A DNA stretch of 64,000 bases from Eopsaltria australis (Eukaryota; Chordata; Aves; Passeriformes; Petroicidae): contig JAVTVJ010000821.1 in assembly GCA_034509425.1 (NCBI GenBank), positions 62,001 through 126,000 on the forward strand, given 5' to 3'. Made by a program: the position numbers and the translations under genes. Every line of letters starts with the position of its first letter. Position 1 is the first letter of the stretch. This document shows positions 54,983 through 64,000 of this stretch, one piece after another. The notes below the pieces were generated by a model. That model made no database searches. It was not told where the DNA came from and saw nothing but the letters and a program-made list of their open reading frames with translations.

Positions 54983-55990
54983 GACACTCATGCCCGATGC
55001 TACCCTGCCCTTTCCTCACTCATACCTGAGCCTCGTTGGCTCAGGGAAGACACGGTGGCACAGAATTTGCAGAGCAGAGACAGATGTGCCATACTGCATG
55101 TACTCTGCTGTTAGTTCAGGGTTTCAGGCCACTCCAGCCACACTCTTGCATCATCAGTGTATCAGCTTCATTGTGGCTGAGTCAAATGCCTCTGCTCATA
55201 TCCAGCAGTGGTAATTCAGCAGCAAATGGGAGGAGGAGGAGGCATCCCATCAGTGCTCCCCTCACTGTGCAATGACCTTTGGTATTCAGGAAAATCATGC
55301 TCCAAACTGGGAGAGATCAGCAAAATGCAGTGAAAATATAATTTTAGGTGGATATTTCCATTGCACCATGGCAGCAGGGTGAGTGATGCTTCTTCTCATC
55401 CAGGAAGTTGATGCTCCCAACAGATTGTGGTGGTCTTGGCACAGAGTGGGGTCCCCAGAGAAGCAGAGGGGCACCATGACTCTGCCCATTTGGCTCTGAT
55501 GGGAATAATCACAGTCCACGTGCCCCAGGAAATACAATGAACAGCTATGGCTTTTTGTTTGATGGTCTTTGCTTTTTTCCAAGAAACAACCTCATACCTC
55601 AGTAGTTAACAGGTCGGCTAGTTTAGGAAGTTAAAATAAACTACAATGGGATTATTTATTTATTTCCCTAGGAGCTAATTAAAATACTGGTTGTCTCATT
55701 AATTCCAGTTAGCTCCCCTTAACACATGAGATACCTTCTCTCACACTGCCTGCGTAAAACTGCAAACACATCAGATACTACAGTCACCAACAGAACTCAG
55801 CTGCTCCTTCCAGCATGTGAAACACAGCTCTCCCAAGAGAACTTTAAGAGATGAGCTTTAAGACATGAATCATGGGTTGCTTTAGTGTTTTGGGCTAACT
55901 GCTACTAATAGAACATGAACAGACAGACTTCCCCCATCATACTACTGCATACAATGATATGTATGTGTGATATATAAGATAAATGCATGC
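54983..55990. other. host non-coding DNA, no gene seen
   Basis: About 1 kb with no recognisable coding or repeat content. Confidence 0.5.
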
Positions 55991-55995
55991 AATAT

Positions 55996-56960
55996 TGTCT
56001 TGGTTTGAACGACAGATGTCTGCCAAGGAAGGCAGGAGCCTCCCTTGGAATGGGAAACTGTAACCCCTCTCCCTCCGAATTATTATAAATTTGAAATCAA
56101 GAGGCTCTCAGGCAAAGATATGGGAATAGGAATAACAGTTCTTTGCTAATATCTAAAACAAAGCTAACAAATAACAACAACTATGGCATTGACCAACAAA
56201 CAGAAGCAGAAACCCAATGGCAGCCTGCTTGGCCTCAGGCACCTTTCCCTTTTGGTGCAGTTCCAGTCACAGTCGGCAGGGGGCGTTCCGAGTGCAATGG
56301 TTCTTTCACGGCTGCAGGGGGCGCTCTGGGTGTAATGATTCCCCTGCAGCTGCAGGGGGCGCTCTGGCATGAGCTCAGGTAGCACACAGCAACAACAGCA
56401 ATGGCGGCTGCCCGAGGCAGAGAGGGATGGAGGAGAGCCTTTGTTTCACAAACCCTCGGGAGGGGGCGGCTGGTGTCGGTGCCACAGCAGGACCCTCGGA
56501 CACAGTGAGCTGGGACAGCAGGAGGTCCTGGCATGCAGGGGGAGCACAGTTACAGTGTAGCAAAAACTCCGAGTGGCGCCGGAGGAGCGGGGGAGAGACA
56601 GGCTGGTGGCAGCTTGGCTCCCGATGGGGTAGAGGGAAAAACTCACAGCAGAAAGCCCGGCAGCTCCGTGCTGGTCTGTCAGCAGCCGTGGGTTCGGCAA
56701 ACAGCAGCTCCAACCGTCCGGCTCTGAGGGTCCCGAGCAAGAGGCCAGCCCTCCCCCTGCCCTTGCTTTTTTCAGTCCCGAAATCTCGTGTTGTCCCTGC
56801 TTCCATGAGAGGAATTCTCCCCCGCCTTGCCAAGGAGAAAAGCCCTAGCCATGTGCTTTTGTTCTCTTATGTACGCAGCCATTAGTCACCTAGCAACCCA
56901 TGGGAGAAAAATTCCTGAAGAGAAAAAAAAACCAAAAAAATCTAGATCCAAACTCCAACA
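55996..56960 (-). repeat. 3' LTR of ERV-D (full-length form)
   Basis: It starts TGTTGGAGTTTGGATC and ends TTCAAACCAAGACA on the minus strand. It includes three imperfect units around 'ctgcagggggcgctctgg' (56270-56370), also present in the solo LTR at 38390. Confidence 0.92.
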
Positions 56961-57067
56961 GTCTCCACCCTGATTTTTTTCCCATGCAAACACCTTACAT
57001 CAAATTTAAAACTTGGAATTATATACATGCATGCAGATACTGATACAAGCACAGTGTCATAGGTAGC

Positions 57068-60000
57068 TCACCCTAAAACAAGATCTCCTTGAGGACAACC
57101 TCACGGATGGGATTGTCTTTGCTTGAGGCAGAGTTAACCCAGACAGTCTTTCCCAGCATACCTCTCATGTGTACTACTGGAACCTTATCTCCATCTGTTG
57201 ATCTCAAGGGGTCAGAGTGGGCAGGCCCTGCTCGGTTGGAGGAGCCTCAGGTGTTCACTAACTATGTGGCCTTTGCTAAATTAGTCTCCCAGTTCTTGAA
57301 CGTCCCCCCACCCAGTGCTTTCAAGGTGGTTTAAAGCATTGTACCGTTCAACTTTCCCAGTTGCTGGTGCATAAGGGATATAGTACACCCACTCGATGCC
57401 ATGTTCCCTAGCCCAGGTGTTTATAAGGCTATTTTTGAAATGAGTCCCATTGTTGGATTCAATCCTCTCAGGGGTACCATGCCTCCAAAGAACCTGCTTT
57501 TCAAGGCCCAGGATGGTGTTCCGGGCAGTGGCATGAGGCACAGGGTAGGTCTCCAGCTATCCTGTGGTGGCTTCCACCATTGTGAGAACGTAGCGCTTGC
57601 CTTGGTGGGTTTGAAGCAGTGTGATGTAATCAACCTGCCAAGCCTCTCCATGCTTATATTTGGACCACCATCCACCATACCATAGAGGCTTCACCCGCTT
57701 GGCCTGTTTGATCGCAGCGCACGTCTCACAATCATGGATTACCTGGGAGATGCTGTCCATGGTTAGATCCACCCCTCGGTCTCGTGCCCACTTATAGGTG
57801 GCATCTCTGCCCTGGTGGCCTGAGGCATCATGGGCCCATCGAGCTAGGAACAGCTCCCCTTTTATCCTTGCAGCATGATCTACCTGCTTGTTGTTCTGGA
57901 GTTCCTCATTAGCTCGGCTCTTAGGGACATGGGCATCTACATGGTGGACTTCCACAGGCAGCTTCTCTACCCGAGTGGCAATGTCTTTCCACTCATCAGC
58001 CGCCCAGATTGGTTTTCTTCTACGCTGCCAGTTGGCCTTTTTCCACCTTTCCAGCCACCCACACAGAGCATTGGCTACCATCCACAAATTGGTGTAAAGG
58101 TAGAGCTTTGGCCACTTCTCTCTTTCAGCAATGTCCGGGGCCAGCTGAAGGACTTTGAGTTCAGCAAATTGGCTTGATCCACTCTCTCCTTCAGTGGCTT
58201 CTGCAACCTGTGGTGTGGGGCTCCACACAGCTGCTTTCCACCTTCGGTTCATCCCTATGATGCGACAGGAACCATCAGTGAAAAGGGCGTAGCACGTTTT
58301 TTCAGCTGGCAGTTGATTGTACGGTGGAGCCTCCTCAGCCCAGGTCACTTGTTCTTGCTCCTCTTCATCAGTGAGACCAAAGCTTTCACCTTCTGGCCAA
58401 TTCATAATTATTTCTAGGATCCCAGGGAGGTTCGGATTTCCAATGCGGGCACGCTGTGTGATAAGTGCGATCCACTTACTCCATGTGGCGTCGGTGGTGT
58501 GGTGGGTAGAGGGAGCCTTTCCTTTAAACATCCACTCCAGCACCGGTAGTCGGGGTGCCAGGAGTAGTTGTGCTTCAGTGCCGATTACCTCCGAGGCAGC
58601 TTGAACTCCTTCATAGGCGGCCAAGATTTCCTTCTCTGTGGGGGTGTAGTTGGCTTCGGACCCTCTGTAACTCTGGCTCCAGAATCCCAGCAGTCGGCTT
58701 CGAGTCTCTCCAGGCACCTTTTGCCAAAGGCTCCAGGACAAGCCATTGTTCCCAGCTGCAGAGTAAAGCACATTCTTCACCTCTGGTCCCGTCCTGACTG
58801 GGCCAAGCGCTACCGCGTGAGCGATCTCCAGCTTGATCTGGGCAAAAGCTTGTTGCTGTTCAGGGCCCCAGTGAAAATCATTCTTCTTGCGGGTAACCAG
58901 GTAGAGAGGGCTCACAATCTGGCTGTACTCTGGAATGTGCATTCTCCAAAAGCCTATGGCCCCTAGGAAAGCTTGCGTTTCCTTTTTATTAGTTGGTGGA
59001 GACATCGCAGCGATCTTATTGATGACCTCCGTAGGAATCTGGTGCCGTCCATCTTGCCATTTTACCCCCAGGAACTGGATCTCTCGAGCAGGTCCCTTGA
59101 CTTTGCTCTTCTTGATGGCAAAACCGGCTTCCAGGAGGATCATGATGATCTTCTCTCCTTTCTCAAATACTTCTGCTGCTGTGTTCCCCCACACAATGAT
59201 GTCATCGATGTACTGGAGATGTTCTGGAGCCTCACCCTTTTCCAGTGCAGCCTGGATCAGTCCATGGCAGATCGTGGGGCTGTGCCTCCACTCCTGGGGC
59301 AGCTGATTCCAGGTGTACTGCACACCCCTCCAGGTGAAGGCAAACGGGCCTGCACTCTGCTGCCAGAGGGATGAAGAAGAACGCATTGGTGATGTCAATG
59401 GTGGCATACCACTTTGCTGCCTTGGACTCCAGCTCGTACTGGAGCTCCAGCATATCCGGCACGGCAGCGCTCAGTGGTGGAGTCACTTCATTCAAGCCAC
59501 GATAGTCTACAGTCAATCTCCATTCCCCGTCAGACTTGCGCACAGGCCAGATGGGGCTGTTGAAGGGTGAGTGGGCCTTACTAACCACTCCTTGGCTTTC
59601 CAGGTCGCTGATCATCTTGTGGAGGGGGATCACGGCATCTCAATTCGTCCGGTCCTGTCGGCGGTGCACTGTCAAGCGTCAATTGGCACTTGTTGCTCTC
59701 TTACCTTCAGGAGTCCCACTGCAGTTGGATTTTCCAATAGTCCAGGCAAGGTGTTCAGTTGCCTAATGCCCTCTGCCTCCACAGCCGCTATTCCAAAAGC
59801 CCACCTGAGTCCTTTGGGGTCTTTGTAATAGCCATTCCGGAGGAAGTCTATGCCCAGAATACATGGGGCCTCTGGACCAGTCACAATGGGGTGTTTCTGC
59901 CACTCCTTCCTGGTCAGGCTCACCTCGGCTTCCAACAAGGTTAATTGCTGCGATCCCCCTGTCACCCCGGCAATAGAAACAGGTTCTGCCCCCACATGTC

Positions 60001-60142
60001 CCGATGGTATTAAGGTACACTGCGCACCAGTATCAACTAACGCTTCATATTTTTGTGGTTCTGATGTGCCAGGCCATCGGATCCACACTGTCCAAAAGAC
60101 CCAGTTTTCCCGTGCCTCTTCCTGGCTAGAGGCAGGGCCCCT
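57068..60142 (-). pseudogene. pol: ERV-D pol: protease, RT, RNase H, integrase, inactivated
   Basis: The same frame as gag opens after the UAG. Protease is intact at LVDTGAQCTLIPS. A TGA and frame change near 59640-59674, and a second indel near 59345, put the RT N-terminus in another frame. The following 616-codon piece has LPQEW, the intact catalytic box YIDD, RNase H FTDGSC and AELK, but LYTNLWMVAN where a catalytic aspartate is expected, and the integrase H-x4-H/C-x2-C domain with WQVDYITL. A nonsense codon at 57557 separates the rest, where ESNNGTHF has asparagine for the second core aspartate and KVERYN keeps the glutamate. A further indel near 57330 precedes the C-terminal domain, which ends at TGA 57068-57070. 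Confidence 0.9.
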
Positions 60143-60148
60143 CTAGCC
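60124..60148 (-). promoter_or_regulatory. gag-pol UAG in a 9-bp hairpin (readthrough candidate), ERV-D
   Basis: On the minus strand GGCTAGAGG, loop GGCCCTG, then CCTCTAGCC form a perfect 9-bp stem with the UAG stop (60143-60145) in its 5' arm. Gag and pol are in the same frame on either side. The stop and the following 20-odd bases are the same in ERV-C. Confidence 0.7.
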
Positions 60149-62471
60149 CTGGTTATCATTTCTTTCCTGGGCATACATAGTAGAGGTTCCCTCAAGGGGA
60201 TCTAACAGATCGTCCTCCCTTCTGTGATATCTGCCATCTCGGTCAAGGGATGCTGAGGCTACCTTCACTTTAGTAGACCCCCCGCCTCGGTTAGTGTTTC
60301 CCTCCTTGAGTTGCTGTACCTGTGCTGCCAGGGTGGCAGTGGGTTTCTTATCCCACTTCCTCATGTCTTCCCCATGGTCACACAGGAAGAACCACAGCTC
60401 AGATCATGGGGTGTACCCTCTCTCCCTGGCTGGGGGGCGCTGGGCTCTGACTTTGGGGCTTGTGACTCTCACTGGTGCCGCACTCATCAACCTCATCTCC
60501 TCCCTCACCTCCCTCATCATCTCTTCTCTGAGGTCTTTGACCACAGCAGAGACCTGAGCCTGCATTGGGCCACTGATCATACTATCATAATTCCTGACTT
60601 TGGTGGCTATGGAACCCACTGTCTCTCAGTTGTCGTCGGCATTAATTGTTGCAATGAAGATGGTATATTGGGAGGGCCCTAGCTTTGCCAGATTCCACAA
60701 CATTTGCCCTGTACACTTGACCTTGTTGGGGTCATTATCATGTTGTCCATCCCTCCCAAAGAGTACCTCCAATACTGCCACCTCCCTCAGCTGTTGGATT
60801 CCCTCCTCAAGAGTCTTCCATGGTCTTCTATGATGGTACTCCTGCATTCTCTCCCTGTTGACAAACCTCTCTCTTACACTTATTAAAAGCCATCCCCAGA
60901 GAGACAGGGGCCCTTCGTCTCTTCTGAATACCTGATCCACACCCGAGTCATGGGTCAAGGGTCCCAGCTGCCTTGCCTCAACACTATCCAGCTGCACGCC
61001 CATACCCATAAGGTCCCAGACCCGAAGTAATCAGGTTGTAAAAGGCTCACGACCCCATTGCACAATGTCTTTTCGTAGATTACGGAGACTGTCATACCCC
61101 AGGGACTCGGTAGTGATTTCAATCCTTGGCCTTCCTACTGGTTGAGAGGGTCCTGCTTCCCCATCATTACTCACCGGCTTCTCCGGTTTGACCTTAGTCT
61201 TCCTCTTTTTCATAGGGGCGACTGCTGCTGGCTGTGGCTGCCCTTCTGGTCTGACTGGAGCCTGAGCGGTTGTAACGTCCCTGGGTTCTCCTGCTGCCCC
61301 ATTAGACTCTCCCTCTTTGGGGCAGGGAGAGGGTTTCCCACCAGCTGGGCAAGTGTATTCCTTCAGCACTTGGCCCATCTCGCATATGTCCTTCACCGGG
61401 ACTCCCACCCAAACCAGGTGGTTTGTTTCTGAGGTGGGTTGTGGGGCCGGGTCTGACTCTGTGGCAGCGTCCCTAGTGTCTGGGGCAGTGTCAGGTTCTG
61501 GGATGGCGTCCCTAGTTTCTGGGGCCATGTCAGGTTCTGTGGCAGCATTCCTGGTGATGCCTGAAGGATTTTTTGCTTTTTTCCTAAATACTTTTTACAC
61601 AGTTCCCTATATTCACAAGTATTAGCATGCATACTTGTGATGCTTTAGGTGTGATAATTTAGCCCGGTTTTGTGGTGTCCAGTAGGCTGGGAGACTAAAC
61701 ACCCCAGAAACTATGTAGAGTTAGGAGACCAAGCACTCTATTGTCGTAAGCACTCAAGGTCCCCTAGTAGAACAGATTCTGTAAACTAGAAGTTAGCCCA
61801 CCCCAGCCCCTTATTGGGCCCTCTTGTTAGATATGCTAATGTGTAAGGTCTTTAATTGTATACTCGATTGGGGGGTGGGAGGAGATTGTGACGCGTTCTA
61901 CCGGGACGAAGCAATGCATCGAATGGGATCCTATTAAAATACTGAGGTAAACGACCCCCAACCCTCTAACCGTGTCTGAGCTTTTATTTCCTAAGACCAG
62001 GAAAAAGGCATCACTAGTCTCCGGAGCCATGTCAGTTTCTGTGGCAGCATCCCTAGTCCTTGGGGCCATGTCAGGTTCTGGGGCCTCATCCCTATTGTCT
62101 GGGGTAGGTGTCAGGGTGGCTATCCAAGTCAGACCCCCCTTATCTCTGAATGCTAAATAGAGTAGGCCGATCAGCAACACCAGCCACTGTATGATATCAT
62201 TAGCATCTAAAGAAGATTTGAGCCTTTCAATAATTGGCAGGGCAGGCCCAAAGAGCTGGGTGGAGGGTTGTGAGAACATTTCTTTTGGTGTCATTTCCTC
62301 GCAGTAGGTACCATTATAAAAGTAACCCTGAAAACATGTCATTAGTGTGTGGTAGCTGTGAATCCACATGCCTGCCTTCCAGAGGAAGTTGAAAATCCAT
62401 GAATTCCTCACCTTATCGACCCATAACACAAACTGTATAACAGCCACCGTAGCCTTAGTTATAGGGCCCAT
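60143..62471 (-). pseudogene. gag: ERV-D gag with N-terminal membrane domain, interrupted by LTR and stops
   Basis: The ATG at 62469-62471 opens a frame with hydrophobic stretches near residues 5-20 and 25-45, an NGT sequon, and one strong membrane segment (DIIQWLVLLIGLLYLAF, near residue 95-110). Short repeats of a DMAPxTRDAATE type follow. The LTR at 61555-62013 cuts this repeat region; subtracting its 459 bp and one 4-bp TSD keeps the phase. The frame then runs through a Pro/Lys-rich linker and Gag helical domains like those of ERV-C, with TGA codons at 61031-61033, 60626-60628 and 60404-60406, to UAG at 60143-60145. A coiled-coil-like Met/Glu/Arg-rich helix lies near 60500. No zinc knuckle is seen. 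Confidence 0.75.
61555..62013 (+). mobile_element. solo LTR nested in ERV-D gag
   Basis: The 459-bp segment has terminal inverted repeats TGATGCC and GGCATCA, and flanks CTGG (61551-61554) and CTAG (62014-62017), a probable 4-bp TSD with one change. Orientation plus is suggested by TTTAATTGTATAC (about 61850) before ATTAAA (about 61934) and a U5-like end. It splits the acidic repeat region of gag. Confidence 0.8.
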
Positions 62472-62629
62472 GTTTAGATATGGGGCTGCAAATGGGAGAG
62501 ACAGCTGTGACCACTTGCCATACAAACCAGGATAAGCTAGACCACGTGGTGCAACCTAATGAGGTTCCTATATCCAGCACACAAAAATTGCGTTACTCAA
62601 GAACTGTTATCCTTTTTGCTCTCGATGCC

Positions 62630-62657
62630 CTCGGGCCCCACATTGGGCACCAAAATC
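62630..62657 (-). promoter_or_regulatory. ERV-D primer-binding site, tRNA-Lys1,2-like
   Basis: On the minus strand TGGTGCCCAATGTGGGGC follows the 5' LTR after a short T-rich spacer. It differs at two positions from the Lys1,2 complement TGGCGCCCAACGTGGGGC. Confidence 0.8.
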
Positions 62658-63477
62658 TGTCTTGGTTTGAAAGACAGGTGTCTGCAAAGGAAGGCAGGAC
62701 CCTCCCTTGGAATGGGAAACTGTAACCCCTCTCCCTCCGAATTATTATAAATTTGAAATCAAGAGGCTCTCAGGCAAAGATATGGAAATAGGAATAACAG
62801 TTCTTTGCTAATATCTAAAACAAAGCTAACAAATAACAACTATGGCATTAACCAACAAACAGAACCAGAAACCCAGTGGCAGCCTGCTTGGCCTCAGGCA
62901 CCTTTCCCTTTTGGTGAAGTTCCAGTCACAGCCTGCAGGGGGTGCTCCGGGTGAGGTGGTTCCTTCACAGCTGCAGGGGGCGCTCTGGCATGTTGGTGCT
63001 GCAGCAGGACCCTCGGACACAGTGAGCTGGGACAGCAGGAGGTCCTGGCGTGCAGGGGGAGCACAGTTACAGTGTAGCGAAAACTCTGAGTGGCACCGGA
63101 GGAGTGGGAGAGAGACAGGCTGGTGGCAGCTTGGCTCCCGATGGAGGTAGAGGGAAAAACTCACAGCAGAAAGCCCGGCAGCTCCGTGCTGGCTTCTCAG
63201 TGGCCGTGGGCTCGGCAAACAGCAGCTCCAACCGTCCGGCTCTGAGGGTCCCGAGCAAGAGGCCAGCCCTCCCCCTGCCCTTGCTTTTTTCAGTCCCCAA
63301 AATCTCGCGTTGTCCCTGCTTCCATGAGAGGAATTCTCCCCCGCCTTGCCAAGGAGAAAAGCCCTAGCCATGTGCTTTTGTTCTCTTATGTACGCAGCCA
63401 TTAGTCACCTAGCAACCCATGGGAGAAAAATTCCTGAAGAGAAAAAAACCCCAAAAATCTAGATCCAAACTCTGACA
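62658..63477 (-). repeat. 5' LTR of ERV-D (deleted form)
   Basis: 820 bp. The same ends as the 3' LTR, but it lacks the segment corresponding to about 56385-56490 and one of the tandem units. Confidence 0.92.
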
Positions 63478-63482
63478 AATGT

Positions 63483-64000
63483 GTAGGTCAGAATGGAAGT
63501 GCCAGGCCTTTGACATACAGAGAATGAGGGAGCAGAGATCCATGTATTACCATATTCAGGCATTAACCCCTAGGCTCTAGGAGAGACAGCAGGCTCTGAA
63601 CTCTATATACGCTGACAGCTGCTCTCTGCAAGACCCAGTCTCTCTCCATTGGTTTGACAGAGACTCAAGTTTGGCAGCTTCAGTGGCATGAATATCCCTC
63701 ACAGTATCTTCCCTAGGGTAGTATTCCACCTGCATCACTTTTTATGTGTGTACACACACGTTATCCACATACCCAAATGCATATCCACAGTATTTTTGAG
63801 ACAATCTCTTAATCTTCTCTGAAGCATTTGGTGGAAGGTCTGCACACAAATGTGGTCTGAAGAAACTTTCAAGCCCATACATGGCAGAAGGAAACAGGCC
63901 TCTCATTTGGCTGTTAGTTTGCATCTTTTAAGTGACCTTTCTCAACCACTTCACTAACTGATCAAATATCTGGATCTTTCACATCTCTGTCACCAGCAGG
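63483..64000. other. host flank, no gene seen
   Basis: No coding, repeat or RNA feature was recognised up to the window edge. Confidence 0.5.

Larger units (their letters stand above)
55996..63477 (-). mobile_element. ERV-D: env-less ERVL-like provirus with nested LTR
   Basis: 7.5 kb; flanks AATAT (55991-55995) and AATGT (63478-63482) form a 5-bp TSD with one mismatch. The LTRs are 965 and 820 bp, the 5' copy having lost a segment of over 100 bp. On the minus strand: 5' LTR, Lys1,2-like PBS, membrane-domain gag containing the LTR at 61555-62013, UAG, pol, 3' LTR; no env. It is related to ERV-C throughout gag and pol, but its LTRs are a different family (shared with the solo LTR at 38390). 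Multiple stops, two indels in pol and changed catalytic residues make it inactive. Confidence 0.92.

Noticed and set aside
1..64000. CRISPR arrays, operons, tRNA or rRNA genes
   Set aside because: None seen; the only tRNA-like sequences are retroviral primer-binding sites.

Overview
The window looks like avian nuclear DNA. It carries CR1 LINE fragments, a proto-type galectin gene closest in my recollection to the chicken 14-kDa galectin, a urotensin-II-receptor-type GPCR, and a very dense load of bird-type endogenous retroviruses (ERVs) and LTRs. A passerine or other neoavian bird is the best guess, but this is inference. There is no sign of prokaryotic genes, CRISPR or operons.

Layout. 1-586: end of a minus-strand provirus that runs off the left edge (PBS start plus 5' LTR). 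587-8688: non-coding host DNA with a CR1 fragment (2636-3290) and a solo LTR (5926-6771). 8689-12168: internally deleted class II provirus 'ERV-A' (minus, tRNA-Trp PBS). 12169-20608: host DNA with no supported gene. 20609-28811: nearly complete class II provirus 'ERV-B' (minus, tRNA-Phe PBS) with gag, pro, a long open pol, and a gamma-type env. 28812-35703: host DNA with the four-exon galectin gene (32219-35654, plus). 36711-40173: a solo LTR, then a very long LTR carrying a nested LTR. 40712-46957: env-less ERVL-like provirus 'ERV-C' (minus). 47365-49136: a single-exon urotensin-II-receptor-like gene (minus) split in its TM1 codons by a solo LTR (48291-48969). 50359-54982: an old plus-strand LTR element containing an LTR that itself contains another LTR. 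55996-63477: ERVL-like provirus 'ERV-D' (minus) with its own nested LTR (61555-62013). 63478-64000: host flank.

Most insertion boundaries are supported by target-site duplications (TSDs) read directly: AGGAG, CCTGCT, ACATG, AGGTA, CGTGG, CCAG, GACAC and GTGGT exact; GCTGG/TCTGG, AAGCTG/AATCTG, GGTTC/GGCTC, AATAT/AATGT and CTGG/CTAG with one mismatch. These give a relative order of insertions.

Most unusual observations: (1) in both ERVL-like proviruses the frame that becomes Gag begins with a long hydrophobic, multi-membrane-segment domain, so the ancestral product appears to be a membrane-anchored Gag; (2) in both, Gag and Pol share one frame separated by a UAG inside a conserved hairpin, suggesting stop-codon readthrough; (3) the GPCR gene is otherwise open, and excising the LTR with one TSD copy gives a continuous 362-codon frame; (4) ERV-B combines betaretrovirus-like gag-pro-pol (with a canonical A AAT TTA slip site) with a gammaretrovirus-type Env and a perfect tRNA-Phe primer site. 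All viral copies carry inactivating lesions, described in place.
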